NCBI GenBank assembly: GCA_900696645.1
Contig: CAADGV010000012.1
Coordinates: forward strand, 62,001 to 126,000
Length of the DNA stretch: 64,000 nt
From: an uncultured Chlorobiota bacterium
Lineage (GTDB): Bacteria > Bacteroidota > Ignavibacteria > UBA10030 > UBA6906
Reading direction: 5' to 3'
In this document: positions 1-8,572 of the stretch, in pieces
Numbering within the stretch: position 1 is the first letter of the stretch
Layout of the letters: the number at the start of each line of letters is the position of its first letter
Notes under the pieces: generated by a model
The model's database searches: none
Seen by the model: only the letters and a program-made list of their open reading frames with translations
Told to the model about the DNA's origin: nothing
Program-made: the position numbers and the translations under genes

Positions 1-226
1 CTTCACGTGGGATTTCGGCTTGCAATCCCTCATGAAAGCGCGTATCTTGAAACAGAAGCAACGCTCTCTACTTTCCTTTCGTTCTTTACATTCCCAACGC
101 ATCACGATTCCCGTTTTGCTCTTTCGCCGTGCGCAAGATTGCGGCGAAGTGTCTTCTTGCGTCCGGAAACAAAGAATAACCAGAGAGAGATGATCACATC
201 ATGGTCAAATTCAACAAGCCAAATCT
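1..226. other. No supported gene upstream of the Cys/Met lyase
   Basis: Open frames cross this stretch on both strands, but none has a convincing start, ribosome binding site or recognisable protein. A minus-strand ATG at 33 opens a frame to the left edge without a Shine-Dalgarno site. I see nothing that can be supported; it probably holds the promoter of the lyase gene and perhaps the edge of a neighbour. Confidence 0.4.
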
Positions 227-1465
227 ATGAAGAAGTCCACGAAAGCAATTCACGCAGGATTGCCGCACAACTCCCGCTACGGCGAAGTGTCGGTGCCGAT
301 TTATCAAAGTTCAACGTTCTCCTTTCCGTCGGCTGAAGATGGCGCTGCACGTTTTTCCGGAAACCAGTCCGGCTACATCTATACTCGCATGGGGAACCCG
401 ACTATCACCGCGCTTGAGGAGAACGTCGCTGCACTTGAAAATGGCCATAAAGGGATGGCAACCGCGACGGGCATGGCGGCAATCAGCACGGTGTTTCTTG
501 CTCTGCTTGAGAAGGGATCGCATATCGTTAGCAGTGATTGCGTGTACGGCCCGACGCGCGTGATTCTTGAGACTGCGTTTGCAAAATTCGGCGTCGCATC
601 CACGTTTGTCGATTCATCAGACCTCACACAAATCGAAAAGGCAATCCGCCCGAGTACACGCATTGTCTTCATCGAAACGCCGGCGAACCCCACGATGAAA
701 ATCTCCGATCTTGCCGGCACAGCGCGCATAGCGCATAAGAACGGATGCGTGTTTGTCGTTGACAACACCTTTGCCAGTCCGTATCTCCAACGCCCGTTTG
801 AACATGGAACTGACGTTATTGTTCACAGCCTGACGAAGTTCATCAACGGTCACAGTGATGTCGTCGGCGGAATGATCGTCACGCGGGATGAATCAATGTA
901 CAAGAACATCAAGCCTGTGCTGAATCAATTCGGCGGAACGATGGATCCCCACCAGGCGTGGTTGGTGTTACGCGGTGTCCGGACGTTACATCTGCGCGTG
1001 GAACGTGCACAGGAAAATGCAATGAAACTTGCGCGCTTCCTCGAAAGCCACCCCATGGTGGATTGGGTTCTGTATCCCGGTCTGCCGAATCATCCCCAGC
1101 ACGACATCGCGGCGAGGCAGATGGACGGTTTCGGCAGCATGATTGCCATTGGCGTGAAGGGTGGATTGGATGGCGGTAAGATTGTGATGAACAGCGTTCG
1201 ACTGTTCACACTTGCTGTTTCCCTCGGCGGTGTTGAATCGCTGATAGAACATCCTGCATCAATGACGCATGCCTCTGTATCCAAAGCTGAACGGGAACTC
1301 GCAGGCATCTCCGACGAACTGGTGCGCATCTCCGTCGGATGTGAGGATGTGGGTGACTTGCAGGAGGATTTGGACAATGCTCTGAATGCCATCTCTGCAA
1401 CGCTCAATCCCTTCCCGCTGGAAAGAACAGACGAGGAACATCCACTGTTCGAGGAAAATCGGTAG
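227..1465 (+). CDS. PLP-dependent Cys/Met-metabolism lyase (methionine gamma-lyase / cystathionine gamma-lyase family)
   Basis: A 412-residue trans-sulfuration enzyme of the fold-type I PLP family. The cofactor lysine is K204 in the HSLTKFINGH motif. The YIYTRMGNPT motif near residue 51, the ETPANPT motif near residue 145 and the VVDNTFASP motif near residue 175 are family signatures. Family members eliminate or exchange the gamma substituent of methionine, cystathionine or O-acylhomoserine in the cytoplasm. The length matches methionine gamma-lyase, but the position where that enzyme usually has YGCT reads YGPT, so cystathionine gamma-lyase or O-acetylhomoserine sulfhydrylase activity remains possible. 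The start is the ATG at 227; nearby ATGs at 190 and 201 are out of frame. It is monocistronic, and a hairpin lies 55 nt past the stop. Confidence 0.88.
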   Translation: MKKSTKAIHAGLPHNSRYGEVSVPIYQSSTFSFPSAEDGAARFSGNQSGYIYTRMGNPTITALEENVAALENGHKGMATATGMAAISTVFLALLEKGSHIVSSDCVYGPTRVILETAFAKFGVASTFVDSSDLTQIEKAIRPSTRIVFIETPANPTMKISDLAGTARIAHKNGCVFVVDNTFASPYLQRPFEHGTDVIVHSLTKFINGHSDVVGGMIVTRDESMYKNIKPVLNQFGGTMDPHQAWLVLRGVRTLHLRVERAQENAMKLARFLESHPMVDWVLYPGLPNHPQHDIAARQMDGFGSMIAIGVKGGLDGGKIVMNSVRLFTLAVSLGGVESLIEHPASMTHASVSKAERELAGISDELVRISVGCEDVGDLQEDLDNALNAISATLNPFPLERTDEEHPLFEENR

Positions 1466-1519
1466 AAGGTCGGTTACATTGCCGAACGAAATTTTCACAC
1501 ACTTCTATCATTTAACGTA

Positions 1520-1544
1520 CGAGAGAGCCTGACGGGCTCTCTCG
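1520..1544. terminator. Hairpin between convergent genes
   Basis: A perfect 10-bp stem (CGAGAGAGCC / GGCTCTCTCG) with a 5-nt loop lies between two convergent stops at 1465 and 1568. The downstream T tract is weak on both sides (ATGTTT on the plus strand), so it may be a bidirectional intrinsic terminator of modest strength. Confidence 0.6.
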
Positions 1545-1567
1545 ATGTTTACACAGCACAACTTGCC

Positions 1568-2722
1568 TCAGAAGGCGCTGACAAATCCCGCGCTAATTTT
1601 GTTTGCCTTCGCAACAAAATCATATGTGTATTCGCCGATGAGGCGTATGTTCCGCGCAGGCAGGAAGCTGAAGTGCCCGGTTGCAGAGTGATACTTGTAG
1701 TTTCCGGGGAGGATCTCCACCCAGTTGTAAAGCGCGGCGGCATACCAACGGCTTTTGTCGCCATCGGGGGAATAGATCAACTCACCGAATGCGCCGCGGG
1801 TTTTCGTTTTTCGTCCTGCGTTCATGAACGCAGGATCTGTATCCTGACGTTCTACGTATTGCACATTCAACTCAACATGTTCTGTCGCAAGTGTCACGTC
1901 GGGCCCAACCATCCAAAGGGAATTCACTTTGCCGAATCTCTCTTCCTTCCCTGCATAACCAAATCCGCCTATCCGCACATAATCGGATACTTCTTGCGAC
2001 ACACGGAGGAAGAAATTCTTGTACTTGTCTGAATCAAAACTGTACGGTGCATCCATTTGGCCAATGCCGCTTCCGTTCAGGATCTCCAGCGTAATATCGG
2101 TGTTGGAAGGTAAGCCATACGTGAACATGATCCCCCGGTCGTACGCAAGGTTCACCCGCGAAAAGCCGGGCGCTATTTTATAGATCTGGTAGTCATCAAG
2201 CGTCAGCCGAAGCTCACGCTTGAACAGGGGGTCGGAAACCTGGAACTGTCCGAGATAGACATCCAGTTCGCTGCCGAAAAGGTTGTTGAACATGATGAAT
2301 GCATCCTCGATACCTGCAACTTCTCCTCGCTCTGAAAAGAAGAAATAGAAGTAGTAAGAGATGTCTTTTGCAATAATTCCCCCCGAAAGGATCTTCAGCA
2401 GGTACGGTGCTTGAAAGTCGAACCGGCGAGCGGTTTGAGGTTGCCAACGCATGTAACCCTCAAGACGAAGGGCAAACGGAAGCTCTCGCATGAGCAGGAG
2501 TTCGTCGTCGCCTGTCTCGCGGAAGTATCGTGGCGATTCCTTGTCTGCAAGCTGAAATCCGTTTCCGGCGAACTCGTCGCCGTACGCTTTCAGTTTAGGA
2601 ATCGGCGCGTGGCACGTATTGCAGCTCATATCATACTTGCGCGCAAATGCCGGGATGGCATAGCTCTGGCCGACAACAAGAACGATACTGAGAAGAATAA
2701 TCACATTTCTGTATGTTTTCAT
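1568..2722 (-). CDS. Outer-membrane beta-barrel candidate with an N-terminal haem c site
   Basis: A 384-residue exported protein. The signal peptide (about residues 1-22, hydrophobic core IILLSIVLVVG, then SYAIPAFA) is followed at once by one CxxCH haem motif (CNTCH). The rest is rich in alternating aromatic and polar stretches (YYFYFFF, DVYLGQFQVSD, VNLAYDRG, WYAAALYNWVEI) ending in ...ISAGFVSAF, with a C-terminal phenylalanine as in outer-membrane beta-barrels. The start at 2722 is chosen over an in-frame ATG at 2764 because it has an AAAGG site 7 nt upstream and begins a clean signal peptide. It lies 38 nt downstream of a multihaem cytochrome gene. The pair could form an electron conduit through the outer membrane. 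That role is inferred; the haem site and exported barrel-like sequence are visible. Confidence 0.72.
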   Translation of the reverse strand: MKTYRNVIILLSIVLVVGQSYAIPAFARKYDMSCNTCHAPIPKLKAYGDEFAGNGFQLADKESPRYFRETGDDELLLMRELPFALRLEGYMRWQPQTARRFDFQAPYLLKILSGGIIAKDISYYFYFFFSERGEVAGIEDAFIMFNNLFGSELDVYLGQFQVSDPLFKRELRLTLDDYQIYKIAPGFSRVNLAYDRGIMFTYGLPSNTDITLEILNGSGIGQMDAPYSFDSDKYKNFFLRVSQEVSDYVRIGGFGYAGKEERFGKVNSLWMVGPDVTLATEHVELNVQYVERQDTDPAFMNAGRKTKTRGAFGELIYSPDGDKSRWYAAALYNWVEILPGNYKYHSATGHFSFLPARNIRLIGEYTYDFVAKANKISAGFVSAF

Positions 2723-2760
2723 GGTTACACCTTTGATTGGAAAAACAAAGTCGGCTACGC

Positions 2761-4113
2761 TCATGGCAGCACGGTCACGGTTGTTGTATGCGAGTTCACT
2801 TCGATGATCTCGGCTTCTTCAAGCGGAACACCGAGAAACTCCGCAACAGGCAGAGGCAACTTCTGATAGTTGAGAGTTGCTTTCACTGTGAGCAGACCGG
2901 GTGGCGCATTCGCGGGAAGGGTCCAGGTGTACGTTTCAAGTTTGGTTTCCCGCGGCCCGATGCGATAGTCGGTGCCAAGCGATGCGGTATTCCATTGCAT
3001 GATCGTCATGCGCCCCTGGGGGTCAAGGTAAGGCAAACGATAAATCCGATCTCCCACCGGAACACCATCGCGCTGAATGCCTTTGAAGTCCGGAATGTCC
3101 AATGGAATTCCCAAATCCTGATACGCGAGTGTATTCGCCGCAATCATATACTCTTCTCCCTTGAATCCCTTTTTGTCAACAGGGAGATGGTACACATTCC
3201 CTTTTGCATCTATTGCTTCAACATGCAACCAGACCAGCCTTTCTTCAGCAGAGCCCGTAGGAAATTTGTGACCCGTCTTCTGATTAAACAACGCAACAGT
3301 GAATCGTATGCGCTCACCCGGCTCAAGTTCACGAATGTCGGGGTGAATACGAACTTCGATCGTTCCGCGAATTTTTCCGGGATCATGCGCGCCGTGAAAC
3401 AGATGCTGGCGCGCATCAGGAACTTGCGGTGCAAGCTGGGCAACCTGACCTTGTGCTTTCGTCATGTGACAATCCTGGCATCGAACGCCTTCCTTCGCAT
3501 ACGGGCCTTCCTTCCACTCAAGATGCGTGGATTTCACCCATACGCCGTATGGATCCTTTTCGTTGTGGCATGTTCCGCAGAACTCCGCCGTTTGAATGAA
3601 TTCGGATGCTTGTGTCTTATGCGCCGGTGAAACGACTCCCTCACGCGGGCCATACTTTGTTTTGCCCGGCTCCGAGATGTAGTTGAAGTTATACGGAACA
3701 TCTCCTTTGAAACCGGTAATGGTGTGGCACACATCGCACGAAACAGATTCGTTGGCCCTGCTGTTAAGTTCCGGCTTTGGCGGCGGAACATCATTCGCAA
3801 GAAACGCCATAGGCGAATGGCAGCCGTTGCAGCCGGCTTTCACTTCAGCCACCTTGGGATCCTTCTCCGCATGAGGCACGGCCAACTTGAAATACTCGAT
3901 CTCATCCCAATGATGCGTGTAGGCCTGCGACATCATGGCCTGAGTCCACTGCTGGTAGAAATCCACGTGGCACGACTTGCCGCACGATGCAGGTTTCTCG
4001 AAATCATCATACGACCTGCTTCCAAGCGCTTCGCCACCAGCTTTCTTCTCTTGAGCGTTGAGTGACACAAGAAGAAGAAAACTGGAAAACATGAGTGTGA
4101 AGGTTGTCTTCAT
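2761..4113 (-). CDS. Multihaem c-type cytochrome (cytochrome c554-like domain) with a non-canonical CX3CH site
   Basis: A 450-residue exported cytochrome. A signal peptide (residues 1-20, ending LNA) precedes a haem domain with four CxxCH sites (CNGCH, CDVCH, CGTCH, CQDCH). A fifth, upstream site reads CGKSCH at residues 44-49, with three residues between the cysteines. The arrangement resembles the tetrahaem cytochrome c554 family, a periplasmic electron carrier. The last 200 residues carry no haem sites and look beta-rich (RIRFTVALFNQKTGHKFPTG). The start at 4113 has a GGAGG site 5 nt upstream; an in-frame ATG at 4239 gives a poor leader. It is the first gene of an operon with the barrel-like haem protein. 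Likely function is respiratory or extracellular electron transfer; the partner redox reaction cannot be read from sequence. Confidence 0.85.
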   Translation of the reverse strand: MKTTFTLMFSSFLLLVSLNAQEKKAGGEALGSRSYDDFEKPASCGKSCHVDFYQQWTQAMMSQAYTHHWDEIEYFKLAVPHAEKDPKVAEVKAGCNGCHSPMAFLANDVPPPKPELNSRANESVSCDVCHTITGFKGDVPYNFNYISEPGKTKYGPREGVVSPAHKTQASEFIQTAEFCGTCHNEKDPYGVWVKSTHLEWKEGPYAKEGVRCQDCHMTKAQGQVAQLAPQVPDARQHLFHGAHDPGKIRGTIEVRIHPDIRELEPGERIRFTVALFNQKTGHKFPTGSAEERLVWLHVEAIDAKGNVYHLPVDKKGFKGEEYMIAANTLAYQDLGIPLDIPDFKGIQRDGVPVGDRIYRLPYLDPQGRMTIMQWNTASLGTDYRIGPRETKLETYTWTLPANAPPGLLTVKATLNYQKLPLPVAEFLGVPLEEAEIIEVNSHTTTVTVLP

Positions 4114-4418
4114 GAAGACCTCCGTCGTTCGTAGTTGGTTGAAGGAAGGATTACCATAAACTTTTCGAGGGTGTGCGGAGAAAAGAGATTGCAAAGCAAG
4201 TGCCACGACATATCCCTCGAAAATCTGATATTTCATCACATTCTTTTAGGCTGAAACGAAGTGATTTCGCAGGATTGGGAATCCGATCCGCGGGAGGAAT
4301 GACGGTTTAAAGGATACTTAAACTTCAGACAACAATTACGTTACAACCTCAGCCTATATTAAGTATGACGAATGTGAACACTCGACCCGACTAACGCACT
4401 CATCTCAAAACCAAACTC
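4114..4418. promoter_or_regulatory. Divergent intergenic region, probable promoters
   Basis: A 305-nt gap between the minus-strand cytochrome operon and plus-strand small genes. It must hold the cytochrome promoter. A region with TTGCAA followed by a TATGGT-like box sits 20-75 nt upstream of the cytochrome start on the minus strand, but I cannot assign -35 and -10 elements with confidence. No additional gene is seen. Confidence 0.35.
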
Positions 4419-4652
4419 ATGGAGCGGATCAACCGCATGAAAGTATGCAAAGTGTGCAACACCGGCCGCATTCGAATTCTTTCTCAGCCCATCAGAAATC
4501 TCTTCTTCGTGAAATGTGTCAATCGCAAATGCGGCGCCGAGTATGAGATGCGCCTTTCGTTGGGAAGTATTCCTCCGGTGCAACAACCCAAGAGATCATC
4601 ACGATCATCGTTTTACAACAATGCTGATGGTTTGGATGTTATGTACGAATGA
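4419..4652 (+). CDS. Small zinc-ribbon protein
   Basis: A 77-residue protein with a CKVC...CVNRKC arrangement (residues 10-38), i.e. two CxxC/CxxxxC knuckles typical of a treble-clef or ribbon zinc site, followed by a serine- and basic-rich tail (PKRSSRSS). The family is not recognised. Two starts are possible: ATG 4419 with no clear ribosome site, or ATG 4437 with GGAG 12 nt upstream. Such proteins often bind nucleic acid or act as adaptor or transcription-associated factors, but nothing here proves that. It is followed by two other tiny genes on the same strand. Confidence 0.55.
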   Translation: MERINRMKVCKVCNTGRIRILSQPIRNLFFVKCVNRKCGAEYEMRLSLGSIPPVQQPKRSSRSSFYNNADGLDVMYE

Positions 4653-4701
4653 TGCCGTTCTGTGAACAAGAACAATCATGCAAAACGGGAAGGATCAACG
4701 T

Positions 4702-4866
4702 ATGCGCGAGGCGGTTTATGAGGATGCAATTCTGATTGCGCAGGTATTGCACGCTGATGAAAAGAAGGTATGGGCTCGCATTAAGGGTGTGCGATTCGCG
4801 TCCCTTTCGGAACTCATGCTGCTGTTGAAGGAAATGCAGCATGGAAAGCCGGAGTCCGGTGCTTAG
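4702..4866 (+). CDS. Small hypothetical protein
   Basis: A 54-residue charged protein with predicted helical character (REAVYEDAILIAQVLHADEKK ... SLSELMLLLKEM, shown in part). The start at 4702 is preferred because AAGGA lies 7 nt upstream; an in-frame ATG at 4678 would add eight residues without a ribosome site. No family is recognised. It sits between the zinc-ribbon gene and a tiny membrane protein gene, and the helical segment could form a small dimer. Confidence 0.45.
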   Translation: MREAVYEDAILIAQVLHADEKKVWARIKGVRFASLSELMLLLKEMQHGKPESGA

Positions 4867-4947
4867 TCAGATTCTTGCATTGCATGCGCAAATAGATCAG
4901 AACCCTGCTCTTCAACCAATCAGCCGTTCAACGCATCCGAGGTTCCA

Positions 4948-5082
4948 ATGAGTGCAAGAACTCAAGGTATCATAGCAATCGGCGCAGGGTTGTTGGTTCT
5001 ATTTACCAATATGCTGGATCCCCGAATTTCTCTAACACTTTCTTTCGTTACCCTGGTGGTTACGGCGTATATTGTTTCGTGA
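4948..5082 (+). CDS. Tiny two-helix membrane protein (44 aa)
   Basis: A short reading frame with GAGG 5 nt before its ATG. The product has two hydrophobic segments, about residues 7-22 (GIIAIGAGLLVLFTN) and 28-43 (SLTLSFVTLVVTAYIV), joined by a short turn MLDPR. Nothing else is recognisable. The good ribosome site, the clean membrane pattern and the position after two other small plus-strand genes argue that it is real. Function unknown. Confidence 0.45.
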   Translation: MSARTQGIIAIGAGLLVLFTNMLDPRISLTLSFVTLVVTAYIVS

Positions 5083-5137
5083 AGAAATGAATGAACCCCC
5101 GTTCACACCGATTGGCGAGAGGCACTTAGGGTAGTTG

Positions 5138-5989
5138 TCACGCCCCCTGTGATGCAAGTACTATCGCGGGATCATTCAGGAGGGAAGGGTTAATACCTGC
5201 ATTCAGCACCTGCAGCATCTCGTCGTGCAACTGTTCGGAACATGAGGCAAGAATATTGTCACAATTGAGGATTCCTGCCCGGTTGCCACGGAGATCCGTA
5301 AGAATGCCACCCGCCTCCTCGATACACGGAACAAGAGCCGCAATGTCCCACGGCTTCATTACCGTGTCAATCGCAGCATTGATTCTACCTCTCGCAACGA
5401 GCGCATGCTGGAGGCAATCGGGTCCGAACTTGAATTTGCGTGCCTGCTCAATTACACCGGTGAGATTGTATGGATGTGTATCGGGTAGCGGTTGAATGTT
5501 CGAAGCATGAGGTCCCGAGGCACACACCGTGGCCGACCTCAGCGGTACGGCTGCTGCAACCCGGATCATGCGGGGATTTTCCCTCCCCCTTTTGAACCAG
5601 CATCCCTGACCTTTTGACGCGTAAACAGTCTCCCCCAGCACAGGGAAATGAATCACTCCAAGAACAGGTTCATCATGCTCACAGAGAGCGATGAGTGTGC
5701 CAAACACCGGTATCCCCATTGTAAACCATGCCGTGCCGTCAATCGGGTCAAGAATCCACATGCGGCTCGACCGGCCTTTGCCTGAACGCCCCCACTCCTC
5801 ACCAAGTACATCATCGTCGGAAAATCGTTGCGCTATCACGTTGCGCATCGTGGATTCCGCTGCACGGTCTGCATCCGTCACCTCGGTTCCGTCGGATTTG
5901 TAGTTCACGGTACAGTTGTGGAATCGCGGAAGAATTTCCCGTGTTGCGCACTCTGCCAACTCAAGCGCAAATTCCAGTTCAGTTCTCAT
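5138..5989 (-). CDS. Inositol-monophosphatase-family phosphatase, HisN-like
   Basis: A 283-residue Mg2+-dependent phosphatase. The metal-binding motifs are in order: GEEWG (63-67), DPIDGT (81-86) and PWDIAAL near the C-terminus (about 220), followed by EEAGG. The start MRTELEFALELAE is the usual beginning of histidinol-phosphatase HisN proteins, which remove phosphate from L-histidinol phosphate. An in-frame extension to 6247 would overlap the upstream glycosidase gene and is rejected. The ribosome site is weak. The gene lies 82 nt downstream of the glycosidase on the same strand. It could alternatively act on inositol phosphate or another sugar phosphate, which would fit that neighbour. Confidence 0.78.
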   Translation of the reverse strand: MRTELEFALELAECATREILPRFHNCTVNYKSDGTEVTDADRAAESTMRNVIAQRFSDDDVLGEEWGRSGKGRSSRMWILDPIDGTAWFTMGIPVFGTLIALCEHDEPVLGVIHFPVLGETVYASKGQGCWFKRGRENPRMIRVAAAVPLRSATVCASGPHASNIQPLPDTHPYNLTGVIEQARKFKFGPDCLQHALVARGRINAAIDTVMKPWDIAALVPCIEEAGGILTDLRGNRAGILNCDNILASCSEQLHDEMLQVLNAGINPSLLNDPAIVLASQGA

Positions 5990-6071
5990 ATTCGTATTAT
6001 TCTCATCATGTGGTTTCTGCACGTTGTGCGCCGTTTTGCCCTGATTCGTCAACATATTGTGTCGCTTGCAC

Positions 6072-8408
6072 TCATCGAAACACTCGCAGAGATACTGATC
6101 GTGTGTCCAATTCAATGTGTGTTTCGTCCCCTTTACGCTCATACCGTATGGATGAGTCACCATCGGCAGAAACACTGTGAACAAAGACGGGCAAACGTAC
6201 AGACATCCGTTTCGGCGAAAATGTGTTGGTTCGTTCAAACACAACATGTATCTCGATCATCGATGCTGAACAACACACGCGCATGCCAATGACACCGCCT
6301 TGAACACACGCCTTCTCTGCGGAAAAGTCCTTCCCCGGCGAGAACCAAGATTCAGGCACGCCGGCAAGTAGGATCAGATTGGGACCGTCACGCGTTTCCT
6401 GTTCGTAGAGAAAGGCATCCCGCAATGCAAGGGCAATTTCTGCCGCGGCCCAACCATGATGCCCGTCTCCCATACAGCCGCCGAGCGTGAGAGGATGCAT
6501 AGCTTCCGGAAAATTCATCGTGGGTGAGGCGAATGAGCATACAGTGGAGAATATCTCCCAAAATCTTTTGCGGTTGCCACTGTACAGCCATGCATGCGCT
6601 ACCTGAAGAGTGAGGTAGGCGTTCATCCCGCTGTGAATGAAATCCTGGAAGAACATGCCATTTCTGAAAAAACTCTTGTGCAATCCTTCAAGAGTCTCAC
6701 GCAGTCCGTCATCATCTGGCTCGAACAACTGAAGAGGATACCACGCACACACGGAGCCGATCATACCGCAATCAATGCCGCGAAGCGGCCCGGCCGTTAT
6801 TGCTTGTGTTGACGATTTCTCCCGGGAAATCCGGATTGCTCTTTCAATATCCCTGCGATACTGATGCAGTACGCCGCGTGTGCGTGCCGACTCCTCGGAC
6901 AGACCAAGGTGATTGCATATCCCGGCATACGACTCAAGCCCGGCAAGCGACCAGAAGTTGTCCCAGAAATAATAGTCGGCAAGACCGAGATGTTCAGCAC
7001 TCAAACCCCTCGGCAACAGGCCATGGTAAGGCTCCGTGGTACTTCGCATCAGACGCTTTTTCTCAATCCACCTTGCCCCGCGCCGCAAGGATTCCAACTG
7101 CTCCTGAACCAGCGCAGTATCACCGGTGTAGCGCAGATGTTGCCATGCAAGCCACAACACCTGGCCGTTTGAGTCCCACTCGCCTTGTTGAGATCGGAAA
7201 TATCCTGACCGGTGTTGTTTGTTCCGAAAACCCTGCATAACACCTGCGGTGTGCTGTGAAAACCCGTATTTCTCCAGCGCCCAGAGCATATATGCGGCAT
7301 CACGAAACCAGAACTGATGATACGTAAAGGGCCCCGGCGTGATGGAGTGCCTGTCAACAAAAAGGAGAAGTGTTGATAAAGACGACTTAAGCAATGCATT
7401 CATGCGTCGATCGGGCGTTGAAAGCAAACACCCCTTTTTCAACGTACTCTCCCACACGTTTCCCGGATCATCAGAAAGACTTCTGTCCCATCGAACCGAC
7501 GGCAATTGCAGGGAACAACTCGCGTCAACGGATTTTGAAGCACGCGGAATGAGGTCCCCCTCGAATCCTATCGCCGCGTTCCCCAAACCGACGGTACAAT
7601 GCGCCTCTTGCCGATCTCTCACCACTAAATTGGCGATAAGACCGGCACAATCCCCTCCATCATAACCGGAGCATGCAACACGAACAGGTCTGTCGACAAA
7701 ATGAACTTTGACGTTGTTGTTTACCATGAGGTAGTTGTCACGTGCAACGTACTTAACATCATGAACAAGACCTATGCCTTCAGGGTTGAACGGTCGAACG
7801 GCAAAGAAGAGCCGAAAATATTTCGGCGTCGTGGAGTTGTTCCTTACCTCGGCCCGATGAACCAACTCCGTCTTCACGACAAACGTAGTCAGGATTAGAG
7901 CAATATCATCGATCTCGATTATTGTCTCAACGATAGGAACATCATTTACGAGTCGCTGACGAACACTACTCTGTTGCGAGGGGAAGTAGAGATTACCACC
8001 ATACTGCAACCATACATCCAGCGACCAACCATCACGGAACGGTGTTACCATTCCACGCGGGTCAACAATCGGCTCAACATCACAGTCCGGACTTCCCACT
8101 GCCGTCCAGTTTCGATGCGTGAGATTCATGGAGAGACCGAGATGAGAACGGGGGATGAACGCCGGAGAGGACGGGTCATATTGTTGATTCGCCCAATAGG
8201 GGAAGACCCAGTTTCGGATGCTTTGCAGTAGGGTGAAATTAAGAAGGCCGCGCGACAACTGAATCGTATTCAGGGGAATGAGTTCGGTAGGCAACGTGTC
8301 CTTATCGATGCCGCTTACCTCATTTGCCTTCTTAAACATCGTAATGGCCAACGCAGGGACATTCAGCAAGCGGGCTATCCACGCTGCACCGGTTTCGATT
8401 AATTTCAA
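6072..8408 (-). CDS. Large six-hairpin glycoside hydrolase (debranching-enzyme/GH15-like)
   Basis: About 778 residues with no signal peptide. The N-terminal third is beta-rich and the C-terminal half is an (alpha/alpha)6 barrel, with blocks such as HQFWFRDAAYMLWALEKYGF, GEWDSNGQVLWLAW and GCMGDGHHGWAAAE that resemble amylo-alpha-1,6-glucosidase and glucoamylase-like hydrolases acting on oligosaccharides. Acidic catalytic residues are probably in WFRDAAY, GEWDSNG and MNFPEAMHP, but I cannot assign them. The start is uncertain: TTG 8408 has GGAAG 5 nt upstream and keeps a coding-like stretch; ATG 8339 is the first ATG of the good region but lacks a ribosome site; an ATG at 8534 adds a stretch that does not look coding. 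It probably shares an operon with the HisN-like phosphatase. Confidence 0.68.
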   Translation of the reverse strand: MKLIETGAAWIARLLNVPALAITMFKKANEVSGIDKDTLPTELIPLNTIQLSRGLLNFTLLQSIRNWVFPYWANQQYDPSSPAFIPRSHLGLSMNLTHRNWTAVGSPDCDVEPIVDPRGMVTPFRDGWSLDVWLQYGGNLYFPSQQSSVRQRLVNDVPIVETIIEIDDIALILTTFVVKTELVHRAEVRNNSTTPKYFRLFFAVRPFNPEGIGLVHDVKYVARDNYLMVNNNVKVHFVDRPVRVACSGYDGGDCAGLIANLVVRDRQEAHCTVGLGNAAIGFEGDLIPRASKSVDASCSLQLPSVRWDRSLSDDPGNVWESTLKKGCLLSTPDRRMNALLKSSLSTLLLFVDRHSITPGPFTYHQFWFRDAAYMLWALEKYGFSQHTAGVMQGFRNKQHRSGYFRSQQGEWDSNGQVLWLAWQHLRYTGDTALVQEQLESLRRGARWIEKKRLMRSTTEPYHGLLPRGLSAEHLGLADYYFWDNFWSLAGLESYAGICNHLGLSEESARTRGVLHQYRRDIERAIRISREKSSTQAITAGPLRGIDCGMIGSVCAWYPLQLFEPDDDGLRETLEGLHKSFFRNGMFFQDFIHSGMNAYLTLQVAHAWLYSGNRKRFWEIFSTVCSFASPTMNFPEAMHPLTLGGCMGDGHHGWAAAEIALALRDAFLYEQETRDGPNLILLAGVPESWFSPGKDFSAEKACVQGGVIGMRVCCSASMIEIHVVFERTNTFSPKRMSVRLPVFVHSVSADGDSSIRYERKGDETHIELDTRSVSLRVFR

Positions 8409-8572
8409 ACGCGACTTCCGGATCTGGTAACATGTGACGTATTTTCGGCACGAATATCCTAAGAAGTTGAACGATAAACAACTTGCGAGAGGAGATTTAA
8501 CCGACACTTTACAAGATACTAACATACACATCACATTGCGTTGGTATCTTATCGCAGTATGAAGCCGGAGAA

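Noticed and set aside
7-336. Frame overlapping the start of the Cys/Met lyase
   Set aside because: It runs into the lyase in another frame and has no family match or ribosome site.
2737-3630. Long plus-strand frame (297 codons) over the cytochrome gene
   Set aside because: It is the antisense shadow of the multihaem cytochrome, has no recognisable domain or ribosome site, and the minus frame has haem motifs and a signal peptide.
5990-6247. N-terminal extension of the HisN-like protein
   Set aside because: It overlaps the glycosidase and does not fit the HisN family start MRTELEFALE.
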